From Embleya sp040629175 (lineage in GTDB: Bacteria; Actinomycetota; Actinomycetes; Streptomycetales; Streptomycetaceae), in NCBI RefSeq assembly GCF_040629175.1, contig NZ_JBEXUX010000040.1:31357-95356 (forward strand): a stretch of 64,000 nt of DNA, given 5' to 3'. The notes beneath the pieces are model-generated. The model searched no databases. It saw only the letters and a list, made by a program, of their open reading frames with translations, and was not told the DNA's origin. Below are positions 8,807-17,855 of the stretch, in pieces. How positions within the stretch are numbered: the stretch's first letter is position 1; every line of letters begins with the position of its first letter. A program made the translations under genes and the position numbers.

Positions 8807-9823
8807 TCAGGGGGTCATGGCCTCCACGGCCGTTACGAACGCGGCGAGGTCCTCGGTGGGGTCGAGTTCGGCCGAGCGGGCGAGCGCCCTGCGGGACGCG
8901 GTCCGCCAGGCGGCCGGATCGTCCAGGCCGCGGAGCGCCGTCTCCCACGCGTCGATGTCGGCCGGGTCGGCGAAGATTCCGGCGGAGCCGAGGGCTTCGT
9001 GCAGGCCGGGCGTGGGTGAGGCGACGACGGGGATGCCCGAGGCCATCGCCTCGACGGCGACGCGGCCCCACGACTCGTAGGTCGAGGGCATGATCACCAC
9101 CCGGGAGCGGGCGTAGACGAGATCGCGCATCGCGGCGGCTCCCGACACCTGGTCGAGGACCTCGACGTTGCCCTGGCCCGCGTAGGAGACCTGCTCGCCG
9201 TAGGCGCCGGTGACCGCGAGGAACCGTGTGTCGGGCATGCGTTGGGCGAGCGCCCGCAGGACCATGCCGCCTTTCTCGTGGCAGCGGTTGACCAGGGTGA
9301 CCCGGTCCCCCGGTGTCGTCGCGTAGTCCGCGGCGGCCACCGGGGGCCGCACCACGATCGAGACGTTCGGGCGCGTCGCGTCCGCCTGCTCGGCGAGGAG
9401 CGCGTCGGCTTCCCGCCTGACCCATTGCGAGTTGTGCACGGCCAGCGCGGTGGTGCCCGTCACCAGGTTCCGCAGGGTGGGCTGACGCGAGGTGTGCACG
9501 GGAACGATCAGCGGTTTGCCGTAGCCGTTCGCCAACGCTCGTGTCGCCGGGACCAGTTCGTACTGGCCCAGGACCGCGTGCGACCTGCGCAGCGCGGCGT
9601 CGAAATCCTCCCGGGCCTGGAACGGCACGACCCGCACTCCGTCGACCTCGTAGGGCCGCGCGGTGGTGCCGTAGCGGGCGAGCCACACCGACACGTCGTG
9701 GCCGCGCGCCACCAGGGCGCGCAGCATGGCGTGGGTCGCGATCTCGCCGCCGGCGTTGTGGTCGGGCGGGTACTGGCCCATGCGGGCGACGATGCGCAGC
9801 GGCCTCGCCGCCTGCGTCGTCAC
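8807..9823 (-). CDS. GT4-family glycosyltransferase inside the head-tail gene cluster
   Basis: The 338-residue protein is a GT-B fold, retaining-type glycosyltransferase. It has an N-terminal Rossmann start (LRIVARMGQYPPDHNAGGE), the central NRCHEKGG loop and the nucleotide-sugar motif ESWGRVAVEAMASGIPVV with the two Glu residues spaced as in GT4 enzymes. The GTG start overlaps the capsid gene stop as GTGA, so it is co-translated with the major capsid protein. A role in glycosylating capsid or tail proteins is inferred from this coupling; the sugar and acceptor are unknown. Confidence 0.88.
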   Translation of the reverse strand: MTTQAARPLRIVARMGQYPPDHNAGGEIATHAMLRALVARGHDVSVWLARYGTTARPYEVDGVRVVPFQAREDFDAALRRSHAVLGQYELVPATRALANGYGKPLIVPVHTSRQPTLRNLVTGTTALAVHNSQWVRREADALLAEQADATRPNVSIVVRPPVAAADYATTPGDRVTLVNRCHEKGGMVLRALAQRMPDTRFLAVTGAYGEQVSYAGQGNVEVLDQVSGAAAMRDLVYARSRVVIMPSTYESWGRVAVEAMASGIPVVASPTPGLHEALGSAGIFADPADIDAWETALRGLDDPAAWRTASRRALARSAELDPTEDLAAFVTAVEAMTP

Positions 9824-10776
9824 GAACCGGACGGGGTGCCGACGTACTTCACGAACGCGTCGTCGTCGCCCTGGACGTAGCCGTAGTACGCCTCCGCGAG
9901 CAGCAGGACCAGGTTCTCCTGGAACGCGCTGTGGACGGCGCCCTCTTCGTCGATGTAGGTCGCCTCGTTGGAGATGCGCACGGTGATGTCCATGCCGACG
10001 CCGTAGGCGGTCTGGGTGAAGTCGCCGCCGATCATCCGCAGGCCGGTGTCGACGCTGGCGGACTGGCGGCGCTGCTTGCCGCTGATCGCGCGGGAGTAGG
10101 CCAGCGGCTCGCCCAGGAGCGACCCGCCCAGCGCGGTGTTCGTCCCCGGCGTCAGGGTGTCCACGAAGATCGGACGGCCGTTGACGTCGGTGGCCAGCAG
10201 CATCTTCGGCTTGAGCCGGTGGTCGGCGACGAAACCGGTCAGGTCGTAGTCGTTGTCGACGACCTTCTCCATGCCGGCCACGAAGTCGGCCCAGATGCCG
10301 CCCTTGTTCTGGGCGGCCGTACCGAGCGTGACCGAGGCGGTGGTGCGGGCCAGGTAGTCCGGGAACGGGCCGGGCGCGCCGCGCATGGTCTTGCCGTGGA
10401 TCGTCGCGTGGTCGAAGGCGCGCGCGAAGGCCGTGGGCAGGTCCTTCTGGAGCTGCGTCCACAGGCCGCCGGCGTTGGTCTTCGCGACCTCCATGGAGAC
10501 CGGGATGAGGACGGCGATCTTCTTGGCGGACATGGTCTTGATCGCCACCGCGCCGGTGGAGATCGGCTTGCTCTGGGCCTCACCGACCCAGTCGGCGGTG
10601 GGCACGTCCAGCGGCACCGGGATGCTCGTGGTCGCGTCCATGGCCAGGGGGATCTGGTTCGAGAGCTGCATCACCGCGGACTGCTCGACGCTCTTCTCGA
10701 AGATCGGCCCCGTCAGGATGCGGGGCAGGAGTGCCGCGTCGACATTGGAGAGCTTGATCGGGGGCGTAGCCACCAT
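9820..10776 (-). CDS. Major capsid protein, HK97 fold
   Basis: The protein has 318 residues and starts MVATPPIKLSNVDAALL after a weak AGGG ribosome site. Segments such as VPTADWVGEAQSKPIS, PVSMEVAKTN and a C-terminal ITVRISNEATYIDEEG match phage capsid proteins of the HK97 family. It follows the scaffold gene and overlaps the GT4 gene by 4 bases. There is no N-terminal delta domain, which fits the presence of a separate scaffold. Confidence 0.9.
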   Translation of the reverse strand: MVATPPIKLSNVDAALLPRILTGPIFEKSVEQSAVMQLSNQIPLAMDATTSIPVPLDVPTADWVGEAQSKPISTGAVAIKTMSAKKIAVLIPVSMEVAKTNAGGLWTQLQKDLPTAFARAFDHATIHGKTMRGAPGPFPDYLARTTASVTLGTAAQNKGGIWADFVAGMEKVVDNDYDLTGFVADHRLKPKMLLATDVNGRPIFVDTLTPGTNTALGGSLLGEPLAYSRAISGKQRRQSASVDTGLRMIGGDFTQTAYGVGMDITVRISNEATYIDEEGAVHSAFQENLVLLLAEAYYGYVQGDDDAFVKYVGTPSGS

Positions 10777-10789
10777 CGGGGCCCTGCTT

Positions 10790-11440
10790 TCAGCGGCCGA
10801 AGGCCGCGCTGTTGAACCACTCGGCGAACTCGTCGCCGGGGGTGGAGGTGCGGGTGGGGTTGGCTCCCGCGGCCTGCGTGCGGTCCGGCGCCGGACGGCG
10901 CGGGGACACGGGCTCTGCGGGCGTCGCGGCCGGGGCGGCCTTGGCCAGGTGCGGCTTGCGCTCCAGGAGGTCCGCCAGATCGGCCGCGATCTGTGCTTCG
11001 TCGACGTCGCCTTGCGCGTCGACATAGGTGTCGAGCCGGTCCTTGAGGTACGCGACCGCGTCCTCCGGATCGGCGAACCCCGAGGCCGCGACGCGCAGTT
11101 CGGCTCGCACCGTGCGGTCCTGAAGGGCCTGTGACCGCTTCTGCTCCTCGGCCAGTTGCGCCTGGAGGCGTTCCTGGTCGGAGAGTTGGGCCCGCTCGAA
11201 CTCGGCGACCCTCGCCGCGAGGGTGTCGCGGTCCTTGGCCTTGGTCCGGCTGGCCGCGTTCTCGCGTCGCAGCTTCTCGATCTCCCTGCGCGCGGCGTCC
11301 GGGTCGACCCACGGGTCCGTCGGGCCCGCCTGGGGCTCGGGGGTGACGGGCTCGACCGGCTCGACGGCCGGGTCCTGAGGGGTCACGGGCTCGACCGGGT
11401 CCTGCTCGGGGGCGGGGGTCGGCTCGATGGGGGTGCTCAT
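10790..11440 (-). CDS. Scaffolding protein
   Basis: The product has 216 residues. Its N-terminus is rich in Pro and Glu, the middle is a highly charged coiled coil (REIEKLRRENAASRTKAKDRDTL onward), and the C-terminus ends EFAEWFNSAAFGR, a pattern typical of actinophage scaffolds that bind the capsid through a short C-terminal helix. The ATG has a perfect AGGAGG upstream. It lies directly before the major capsid gene. Confidence 0.87.
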   Translation of the reverse strand: MSTPIEPTPAPEQDPVEPVTPQDPAVEPVEPVTPEPQAGPTDPWVDPDAARREIEKLRRENAASRTKAKDRDTLAARVAEFERAQLSDQERLQAQLAEEQKRSQALQDRTVRAELRVAASGFADPEDAVAYLKDRLDTYVDAQGDVDEAQIAADLADLLERKPHLAKAAPAATPAEPVSPRRPAPDRTQAAGANPTRTSTPGDEFAEWFNSAAFGR

Positions 11441-11470
11441 GCGGTGGGCCCTCCTGGGGCGGGAAATGCG

Positions 11471-11495
11471 AAAGCCCGCCACCGGGGCGGGCTTT
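11471..11495 (-). terminator. Intrinsic terminator between MuF and scaffold genes
   Basis: The stem AAAGCCCGCC / GGCGGGCTTT has 10 paired bases around a 5-base loop and ends in a short T-run on the minus strand. It would reduce read-through from portal and MuF into the capsid genes, or act as a processing stem. The scaffold gene begins about 30 bases further on with its own strong ribosome site. Confidence 0.7.
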
Positions 11496-11532
11496 GGAGA
11501 ACGCCGTGCTCACGCACGGCGGGCATAGGGGG

Positions 11533-12378
11533 TCAGGGACGGTCGCCGAAGTCCTCGGGCGTGGGGGTGCGTCCCTCGTCGATCAGGCGCATCGCGATGC
11601 GGTACCGCCGGAGCTGGTCGCCGGGGTGGGGGGCCGCGAACTCGTAGTAGATGCGGTCCCACTCGGTCGCCTCGGGCGACAGGGCGAACACGTCGCCGCG
11701 CAGCACGGGCATCGCGACGCACGCGCAGTCGTTGTGATATTTGAACCGGCCGCCGCCCTCGAAGCCGTCGTTGGCGTCGGCGCCGGCTGTTCCGCGCGTC
11801 TTGTAGACGGCTCCCCTGGAAGCCATCAGCCGGCAGAACGCGCACGCGGTGGGTTGCGCCGAGCGGTACCAGCCGCGCGCGTCCGGGTCCTGCTCCACTG
11901 CTTCGACGATCGTGCGCCGCCCGGCGTCCAGGGCGAGGCGCCCGGCCGCGGCCTCGGTGCGCTGTTGCACGCGGGCGAGGAGGCGTTCGGCGATGCGCGC
12001 CGAGTGGGGTCTGCCGTCGTCGGGGCCCGACGGCTCCGGGTCCGGGGGCGTCCACACGTCGTGGGCGGCCCATCTCAGCGTCGCCTCGATCTGTTCCGTC
12101 GGTGGGCTGTCGGCGAGTTCGGGCCGGAACGTCGACCGCAGTGCGGCGGCCTCGCGTTCGGCCTCGTAGGCGCGCGCCGCGAGTTCGGCCGCGATCTGCG
12201 CGTACCGGTCGACCTCGACGGCGATGCCCTGGATCCACGGCCGCGCCGTGGCGGGCCGCGCCGGATCGAGCACACGCATGCGGGCCCGAATGTCGCGGAA
12301 CAGCAGCCGCAGCATGCCGCGTTGCTGGGTGCGCAACCGGCGCGCGGCCGAGGAGCCGTCAGAGATCCGGCGGGCCAT
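11533..12378 (-). CDS. MuF-like capsid maturation / head morphogenesis protein
   Basis: This 281-residue protein follows the portal gene and overlaps its end by 20 bases, as MuF genes do. The C-terminal half carries a conserved-looking Cys/His cluster (TACAFCRLM, then YHNDCACVAMPV), found in phage head morphogenesis proteins of the Mu F / SPP1 gp7 class. The ATG used (MARRISDGSSAARRL) lies inside the portal gene. It would enter the procapsid and may be ejected with DNA. Confidence 0.85.
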   Translation of the reverse strand: MARRISDGSSAARRLRTQQRGMLRLLFRDIRARMRVLDPARPATARPWIQGIAVEVDRYAQIAAELAARAYEAEREAAALRSTFRPELADSPPTEQIEATLRWAAHDVWTPPDPEPSGPDDGRPHSARIAERLLARVQQRTEAAAGRLALDAGRRTIVEAVEQDPDARGWYRSAQPTACAFCRLMASRGAVYKTRGTAGADANDGFEGGGRFKYHNDCACVAMPVLRGDVFALSPEATEWDRIYYEFAAPHPGDQLRRYRIAMRLIDEGRTPTPEDFGDRP

Positions 12379-13789
12379 CGGCCACTCCCGCGCCGACGGG
12401 GACGCCCGGCAGGTCCCGACCCAGTTGTTCCAGGAGCAGCGACGCGCCGCGGCGGCGCCGGTCGGCACGCACCCGCTGCTGCTGGGACTGGGTCAGGCCG
12501 ACCATCTCCAGGACGACGTCCGAGTCCGGCGGCAGCACGCCGGCCTGGACCAGCTTGACGGCGGCGTCCGTGGAGGCCGCCACCGTCGGGGTGGCGGGGT
12601 TGCGCCACACGGTCTCGATCCGCCGGGACTTGTCCGGGGGTTCGCCGTCGCGGATCCACAGCGCCAGGCGCATCGCCTGGGCCCAGGTTCGGCCGAACCG
12701 GCGGATGCGGCGTTCGGCCTTCTTCACGAGCATCGACTCGGCGGAGCGGATCGCGTCGGCGGAGGCCGGGTTGTCCGAGGTGTAGCCGAGCATGTGCGGC
12801 GGCAGACCGAGCTGGGTCGCCATGATCCGCGCATACAAGTCAATGATCTTCGTCTGGCCGCTGGGGTCGTGCGCGCTGAACTGGCCGACCTCGGGGATGT
12901 TGCCGTCCTCGTCGCGCTCCAACGCGAGCATGCGACCGATGTACGTCTCCCACGCCGACATCGCACGACCCTCGGCGTCCTGGAACGCCGACTCCGACGC
13001 ACCGAGGATGTACCGCTGCGGAGCACCGTGGAACTCCGCCGCCACCTCGATACCGAGCAAACGCCGGCACGCCGCATCCGTGATCGACATGACGTCCGGG
13101 GTGATCTCGGACTTGCCGATCCGGTCGCCGGTGCGCTGCCGGTTCGCCAGGCGCAGCACCGGCAGCATGCCCAGGCCGTGGTCGTCGCGGTCGACGATCT
13201 CGTCCCCGTTCTCGGTGGGGATCGTCCAGATCGTCGTGTCCGGGAGCATGAGGACGGACATCCGCTCCTCGTCCTGCACGCACTCCCGCAGCGCCGACAG
13301 GCCCATCCGCAACCGCGGATCCCACAGCATCGTCATGTCGAGCGGCGACTCGACGGTCAGCAGCGGCGGGCAGTCGTCACACGCGGCGCCGCCGCACTCG
13401 CACGACGAACCGCCGGTGATGTACCCGCGCCCGTAGATCAGCGCGTCGGTGTGCCCCAGGCTCGACTCGTCGTACAGGTCGTTCGCCTCGGCGATCTCCT
13501 CCAGCTCGGAGGAGTCGGAGCCGTCTGACCACCGCATCGCCTCAAGGTCGAGGCGCTGCTCCAACGCGTCGACGCCGATGCGCGGCCACCCGATGACGGT
13601 GTGCAGGCCCTTGAGTTGCGGGGGGATGCTGATGCCCAGGTCCCGGATCAACTGCTGGCCCTCGTAGTAGGCGTCGCGCAGTTTCAGCTTGAACCGGTTC
13701 ATGTGCAGCTCCTGCCGCATCACGGCCATGAGCTGCTTCTGATCGTCCGTCAGGTACGTCGACGGCAGGGAGACGATGTCGGCGGCCAT
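12359..13789 (-). CDS. Portal protein (SPP1 gp6-like)
   Basis: The 476-residue protein starts MAADIVSLPSTYLTDDQKQ. The stretch DAYYEGQQLIRDLGISIPPQ, followed by GWPRIGVDALEQRLDLEAMRW, is typical of actinophage portals. It forms the dodecameric DNA channel. It lies between the large terminase and the MuF gene, the standard order. Confidence 0.93.
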   Translation of the reverse strand: MAADIVSLPSTYLTDDQKQLMAVMRQELHMNRFKLKLRDAYYEGQQLIRDLGISIPPQLKGLHTVIGWPRIGVDALEQRLDLEAMRWSDGSDSSELEEIAEANDLYDESSLGHTDALIYGRGYITGGSSCECGGAACDDCPPLLTVESPLDMTMLWDPRLRMGLSALRECVQDEERMSVLMLPDTTIWTIPTENGDEIVDRDDHGLGMLPVLRLANRQRTGDRIGKSEITPDVMSITDAACRRLLGIEVAAEFHGAPQRYILGASESAFQDAEGRAMSAWETYIGRMLALERDEDGNIPEVGQFSAHDPSGQTKIIDLYARIMATQLGLPPHMLGYTSDNPASADAIRSAESMLVKKAERRIRRFGRTWAQAMRLALWIRDGEPPDKSRRIETVWRNPATPTVAASTDAAVKLVQAGVLPPDSDVVLEMVGLTQSQQQRVRADRRRRGASLLLEQLGRDLPGVPVGAGVADGPPDL

Positions 13790-13817
13790 GGATCACCGCC
13801 AATCCGCGTGTGGGTCG

Positions 13818-15581
13818 TCAGCGCAGCACGATGACCCGGCCCTTGCCGGGTGTGCGCTTGGTCGTCTTGGTCCAGGCCGGGCTGTTCATCAACATCCGGC
13901 GCATGTGTCTGGCTCCGACCGCACACACCGCGAGGTCGATCTTGCGGGCCGACTCGCGGTGTTCCTTGCCGATCGTGTAGCCCCAACGGTTGGTGCGACG
14001 GCGGGCGTTGACGACGTGCTGACGCAGCCGCCGATTCCCGTCGTGGGTCAGGGACCGCTCCAGGATGTCCGCGCGCGTGCGCTTGACCGCGCCGGTGAAC
14101 GCCTCCTGGTTCGCGGACGTCGAGCCGCCCATGTCCCACCGCACCGCGTGTCGCTTGGGGCCGGACGCCACGGCGTGCAGCAGGAGCTTCTTCCCGTACC
14201 GCTGCGCCCAGTCGTCGATGTAGCCGTCCCAGTAGAGCTGGCCGGTGTCGTCCTCGCCGCTTCCCGGGTCCGCCCAGAAGGCGACGACCCGCCAGCGGGC
14301 GAACGCGGCGTCCACGACGCCGTCCACCGCCTCGCGGGGTACGGTCCAGCGCTCGTCGGCCGGCAGGCCCGAGGGCCGTTGCCACACCCCGACCGTGAAC
14401 ACGTGCCCGTCGGACACGCGGCAACCCACCAACCCGGTGGCGTCGTCGCTTTTGCTGCCATCGAAAAACATGACGACGCGTTCACCGCCGAGGACTTCGA
14501 TGTCCTCGCGTTTGCACGCGTCCCATTCCTGCCGGGACAACCACGCGTCCTCGGCCGCGACGACCTGGTTGTACCAGTACCGGCGCGACCTGCTCGGCGG
14601 GTTCCGCTTGTCGAGGATGGACTTCACGATGCGCGGGATCGACAGCCACGTGGAGTCGCCGCGCACCGCCTCCAGGACCTTCGGCGCCCAGTCTGCGGAG
14701 AGCTTGGCCTCCGGCGGCGCCTCCAGCGAGTCGTAGAAGATCCCGGCCTCGATCGCCTCCTCGGCGGACATCGACTCGAAGGCGTCGCGCGTGCGCTCGG
14801 CCACCGAGTCCTCGCCCGGGTTGAAAGCGTTGGTGATCGCACAGTTGCGGCTCATGCCGTCGGGCGACTTGGTCCCGTTGCGCTCGATCACCGCGGCCAT
14901 CTCGTGGCCCTCGTTCGCCTGGATCCAGTGGTGCGTCTCGTTGGGGTACGTGGCCGTCGGCCGCCCACCTTCGAGGGCGCGCGGCGAGGAGGTCACGGCC
15001 TCGATCCGCGCGCGGCCCTTGTCGGCGTAGATGATCTCCTTGCCGAGGTCGATCCGGTGCGCCTCGATGGTCGCCTTCGTGAACAGGCCCGGGAACAGGG
15101 TCATCGTGTTGCGGGTCTGGTCCTGGGACACCGCCGCGAGCTGCACCCACGCCTCGGGGTGCTGCATCCCGACGGGTTGCCCCGCCGGAACGCCCAGCGG
15201 GTTACCCTCCTCGGCGATCTCCCCGGACGGGCGGCACGGCCCGATGAACTCGAACGCCGCCCAGGTGGCGACCATCGGGTCCTTGCCCCAGCCCTTGAGG
15301 CGCTGGAGGACGCCGTCGCGGTAGACGAACTGGCTCGTCTCCGGGTCGACCGCGTACCACCAAAGCGTCAGCCGGGCCTGCTCGGGCGTGTACCGCCACG
15401 GTTTGCCGCCGCCGTGCTGGAGGCTCGTCGCCGTCCACGACAGCGCGTGCCACCCGAGGGTGAACTCAGGCAGCACGAACTTGCCGTCCGGTCCGCGCTT
15501 CCACGTGGGGCCGATGCAGACCGGTTCGATTCTGTCCGGGGGAAGTTCGAGGGCCGCGAGGTCAGCCGCGGGCCGGGGCAC
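13818..15581 (-). CDS. terL: Terminase large subunit
   Basis: This 587-residue packaging motor has an N-terminal ATPase (residues about 80-300) with KGWGKDP where a Walker A loop is expected and a Walker-B/ETHHW region. The C-terminal RNase-H-like nuclease shows VVMFFDGSKSDDAT and later FWADPGSGEDD acidic residues. The chosen GTG (VPRPAADLAALEL) has GGAGG 5 bases upstream and overlaps the previous gene by 20 bases; frames further upstream have no ribosome site. The P-loop lacks the classical G-K-S/T ending, as in some actinophage terminases. Confidence 0.92.
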   Translation of the reverse strand: MPRPAADLAALELPPDRIEPVCIGPTWKRGPDGKFVLPEFTLGWHALSWTATSLQHGGGKPWRYTPEQARLTLWWYAVDPETSQFVYRDGVLQRLKGWGKDPMVATWAAFEFIGPCRPSGEIAEEGNPLGVPAGQPVGMQHPEAWVQLAAVSQDQTRNTMTLFPGLFTKATIEAHRIDLGKEIIYADKGRARIEAVTSSPRALEGGRPTATYPNETHHWIQANEGHEMAAVIERNGTKSPDGMSRNCAITNAFNPGEDSVAERTRDAFESMSAEEAIEAGIFYDSLEAPPEAKLSADWAPKVLEAVRGDSTWLSIPRIVKSILDKRNPPSRSRRYWYNQVVAAEDAWLSRQEWDACKREDIEVLGGERVVMFFDGSKSDDATGLVGCRVSDGHVFTVGVWQRPSGLPADERWTVPREAVDGVVDAAFARWRVVAFWADPGSGEDDTGQLYWDGYIDDWAQRYGKKLLLHAVASGPKRHAVRWDMGGSTSANQEAFTGAVKRTRADILERSLTHDGNRRLRQHVVNARRRTNRWGYTIGKEHRESARKIDLAVCAVGARHMRRMLMNSPAWTKTTKRTPGKGRVIVLR

Positions 15582-15921
15582 GATGGCCTCCGGCTTCGAG
15601 AACGCACAGAAGGGGCTCGACCTTGGCCCTTGCGCCGGCGACGAACACCCTCTCGTCGCCGTCGCCCACAGTCCGTGTGATCGGGTCCGGCTCGCGCGCG
15701 ACCCTGTGGTCAAGGACTTGGCTCACGTACAAGGCGTCACCGCGGGGGACGGAACGCCAGTAGCCAGGGAGCACTACATACACGACATCGCTGTAACCCC
15801 GCAGACCGTGCTCGGCCCGCTGACCGATCGTCGTCCGGTAGGAGCCGGGCTCAAGGCGCCGCGAGCGGGCCCAGCGCAACGCTTCCCTGGAGTCGGCCGC
15901 GCAGATCAGGAGCCTCGTCAT
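15562..15921 (-). CDS. Small conserved-type protein next to terminase
   Basis: The product has 119 residues and begins MTRLLICAADSREALRWARSRRLEPG. It looks soluble, basic in the middle and ends HRAPARG inside the terminase start region. The ATG overlaps the stop of the upstream gene (ATGA). I do not recognise a domain; its fixed place between two terminase genes suggests a role in packaging or DNA handling, but this is only contextual. Confidence 0.65.
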   Translation of the reverse strand: MTRLLICAADSREALRWARSRRLEPGSYRTTIGQRAEHGLRGYSDVVYVVLPGYWRSVPRGDALYVSQVLDHRVAREPDPITRTVGDGDERVFVAGARAKVEPLLCVLEAGGHRAPARG

Positions 15922-16331
15922 CGTGGAGGACCGCCCCAGTTGTAGGGGTCGGCGGCGAGCTTGTCCCACGCCGCCCGCAGGTCTTCGTAGGCGTTGGTGG
16001 TCGTGAGGGTCGGACGCGTATTCACCACTGCGAGGAGTCGTTCGGCCGAGAGCATGTCCTCGGCGTCCCAGTAGTGCGTCTCCTCCGCGCGCGAACGCTC
16101 GGCCTCGGCGTTGAGTTCGTCCAGTCTCTTCCGGTCGATGAGGCCGTCGTGGTCAACGAGGACGTGGCCGCCCAGCGCTTCCGTCAAGCGTGCGATGTCG
16201 CGGCTGTCGGGAAGCTGTGCGCCGTCTTCGAGGCGGGTGATCATCCGCTCATCACAAACAGGGTGTTCTTCCGACTCGGAGGGCGCCAATGCCCGTGCCA
16301 CATGTCGGCGTATGGCCGCTCGGGCATCCAT
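15918..16331 (-). CDS. Hypothetical protein, possible HTH
   Basis: This 137-residue protein has an N-terminal stretch (MDARAAIRRHVARALAPSESEEHPVCDERMI) and the segment LPDSRDIARLTEALGGHVLV, which could form a Cro-like helix-turn-helix. The C-terminal half is acidic and helical. It shares one base with the upstream stop (TGATG) and 4 bases with the next gene, so it is part of the terminase operon. Function is not recognised. Confidence 0.6.
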   Translation of the reverse strand: MDARAAIRRHVARALAPSESEEHPVCDERMITRLEDGAQLPDSRDIARLTEALGGHVLVDHDGLIDRKRLDELNAEAERSRAEETHYWDAEDMLSAERLLAVVNTRPTLTTTNAYEDLRAAWDKLAADPYNWGGPPR

Positions 16332-16510
16332 CAGTCCCCCACCGGCTCGTCCGCAAAAAACGCTACGAACTCCCGCACCTGCCTCGCCTTCTGCAACTCC
16401 GGCTGAACCGGGATCGGGCGACGCGCGGCAGCCATCGTCCCGAAGCCGACAACGGCGGCCTCGGCAAGCGGGCCTCGGGGGCGGCAGTCGGGAACGAAGG
16501 TGTGCCTCAT
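16331..16510 (-). CDS. Short hypothetical protein, 59 residues
   Basis: The frame begins MRHTFVPDCRPRGPLAEAAV and ends FFADEPVGD, with its ATG one base after the stop of the small terminase and its TGA overlapping the next ATG. The tight packing on both sides supports it as a real gene despite its length. It has one Cys, a central hydrophobic patch and a basic stretch; no known domain. Confidence 0.55.
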   Translation of the reverse strand: MRHTFVPDCRPRGPLAEAAVVGFGTMAAARRPIPVQPELQKARQVREFVAFFADEPVGD

Positions 16511-16511
16511 C

Positions 16512-16943
16512 TCAACCCCCGATCGAAGCGCGGTAGTCGGCGATGGCGGTCACGCCGGCCGGCTGCTCAGGCGCGCCGGACGTGCGGCGCGCCAGCTCGA
16601 CGCGGACGCGGCGCCGGTCCCCCTCGGTCACGAGGAGGTTCGACATCGCGGCGGTAACGGCGGCGAACAACTGCGCGGAGAAACGGCCCTGGGAGAGGTT
16701 CGTATGCATGGCCTCGGCCACGTAGCGCGCCGTCTGCCAGTCGGACGGCTGATAAAACACGGCCTGCCCGGACTCGGACAGGGACAGGAACCAGTCGCGG
16801 GCAATCGGGTGCCAACCCGGATCCGGCTCGGGGGCCGGAAGCGGCTCGGTCGAGGTCTCGACCCTGGCGATCGGGGTGTCGGACTTGTTACGCCGGCGGC
16901 GCTCCTCGGAGCGCTTGGGAACCGGCCCACGGGAAGCGGCCAT
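16512..16943 (-). CDS. terS: Terminase small subunit
   Basis: The protein has 143 residues and begins MAASRGPVPKRSEERRRRNK, a start characteristic of actinophage small terminases (basic N-terminus with RGP and KRS). It continues with WHPIARDWFLSLSESGQAVFYQPSDWQTARYV, also family-typical. It would bind the packaging site and recruit the large subunit. The ATG has GGAGG 6 bases upstream. Several small genes intervene before the large subunit. Confidence 0.85.
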   Translation of the reverse strand: MAASRGPVPKRSEERRRRNKSDTPIARVETSTEPLPAPEPDPGWHPIARDWFLSLSESGQAVFYQPSDWQTARYVAEAMHTNLSQGRFSAQLFAAVTAAMSNLLVTEGDRRRVRVELARRTSGAPEQPAGVTAIADYRASIGG

Positions 16944-16961
16944 GGTGACCTCCGGGGTCGT

Positions 16962-16980
16962 GCCCGCCTCCTGGGCGGGC
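16962..16980 (-). terminator. GC hairpin upstream of small terminase
   Basis: A 7-bp stem (GCCCGCC with GGCGGGC) and a 5-base loop lie between the primase-polymerase gene and the terminase. No T-run follows. It may separate early from late transcription. Confidence 0.4.
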
Positions 16981-17023
16981 GGTCGGAGACAGGAAGTGCC
17001 CCGACCGGCGCGCCACCGGGGCG

Positions 17024-17650
17024 CTACACGAGCGAGGCGATCACCGCTGCCGCGTCGGGCAGTTCGGCGAGGTCGAGCGGCGTACCGGACACGCGGTCGC
17101 CGAGGATGATGTAGCGGCCGTCGGCGTACACCTCGACGGCCATCTCGCCGCGGCGGATGCGCCGGCCGGCGGGGACGGTGCCGCGGAACCACAGGTGCAG
17201 GCCGGTACCGGACCGGCCGCGCTCGGTGTAGGTCGCGGGCAGGGCGTCGACGATGCGCTGCGCCCAGGGCAGGAGTCGGCCGTCCTCGACGGCGTGGTCC
17301 AGGTCGATCACGACGATGTTGTCGCTGCGGGTGAGGACGAAGCCGATGCCGTCGCCGACGGTGGAGTCCACTGCGGCGGCGTGGTCGGACCAGGTGGAGG
17401 GGTCCGTGACGGACGCCCATCGGGGCAGGTCACAGCGGGTGGGGCGCTTGTTGACGTGGCGCACCCAGCGGGCCTTGGCGCGCAGTTCGGCGGGCACTCC
17501 CCCGGCTCGCTCGGCCCGGATTCGTGCGGCCTCGGCGGCCTTTCGCCTGCGGGTGGCCAGGACGCGGCAACTGCCGGAGCAGTACCGCATGTCCGACCGG
17601 CGCGGCAGGGGCAGCGGGCCCGAGCAGTGGACGCAGGTGGTCTGGGGCAT
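17024..17650 (-). CDS. Stand-alone primase-polymerase domain protein with zinc finger
   Basis: The 208-residue protein begins with a Cys cluster (CVHCSGP, then YCSGSC), likely a zinc-binding module. The rest is a bifunctional primase/polymerase (AEP) domain: IVVIDLDHAVEDG supplies the metal-binding acidic pair, followed by RSGTGLHLWFRG and EVYADGRYIILGD. It could make primers or help initiate replication. No helicase is fused, unlike many prim-pol proteins. A palindrome-rich non-coding stretch lies directly upstream and may be its control region or an origin. Confidence 0.82.
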   Translation of the reverse strand: MPQTTCVHCSGPLPLPRRSDMRYCSGSCRVLATRRRKAAEAARIRAERAGGVPAELRAKARWVRHVNKRPTRCDLPRWASVTDPSTWSDHAAAVDSTVGDGIGFVLTRSDNIVVIDLDHAVEDGRLLPWAQRIVDALPATYTERGRSGTGLHLWFRGTVPAGRRIRRGEMAVEVYADGRYIILGDRVSGTPLDLAELPDAAAVIASLV

Positions 17651-17855
17651 GCAATCAGGCTAGCAGGTCGTGTTAACGGCTATCTAGGCTTTGACCTGCA
17701 TGTTCCATGATCTTTCGCAATGCGACCCTCCCAGAGTGGTCTAGACCTCTCTGCATTTCCGCAGGTCACGGGCCCGATAACCCGTACAGACGGTCAGGTG
17801 CTAAACGGCCCGATGAAGCGATCTTGGGCCAGGGGGGTATCCCCCCACCTCGGTA

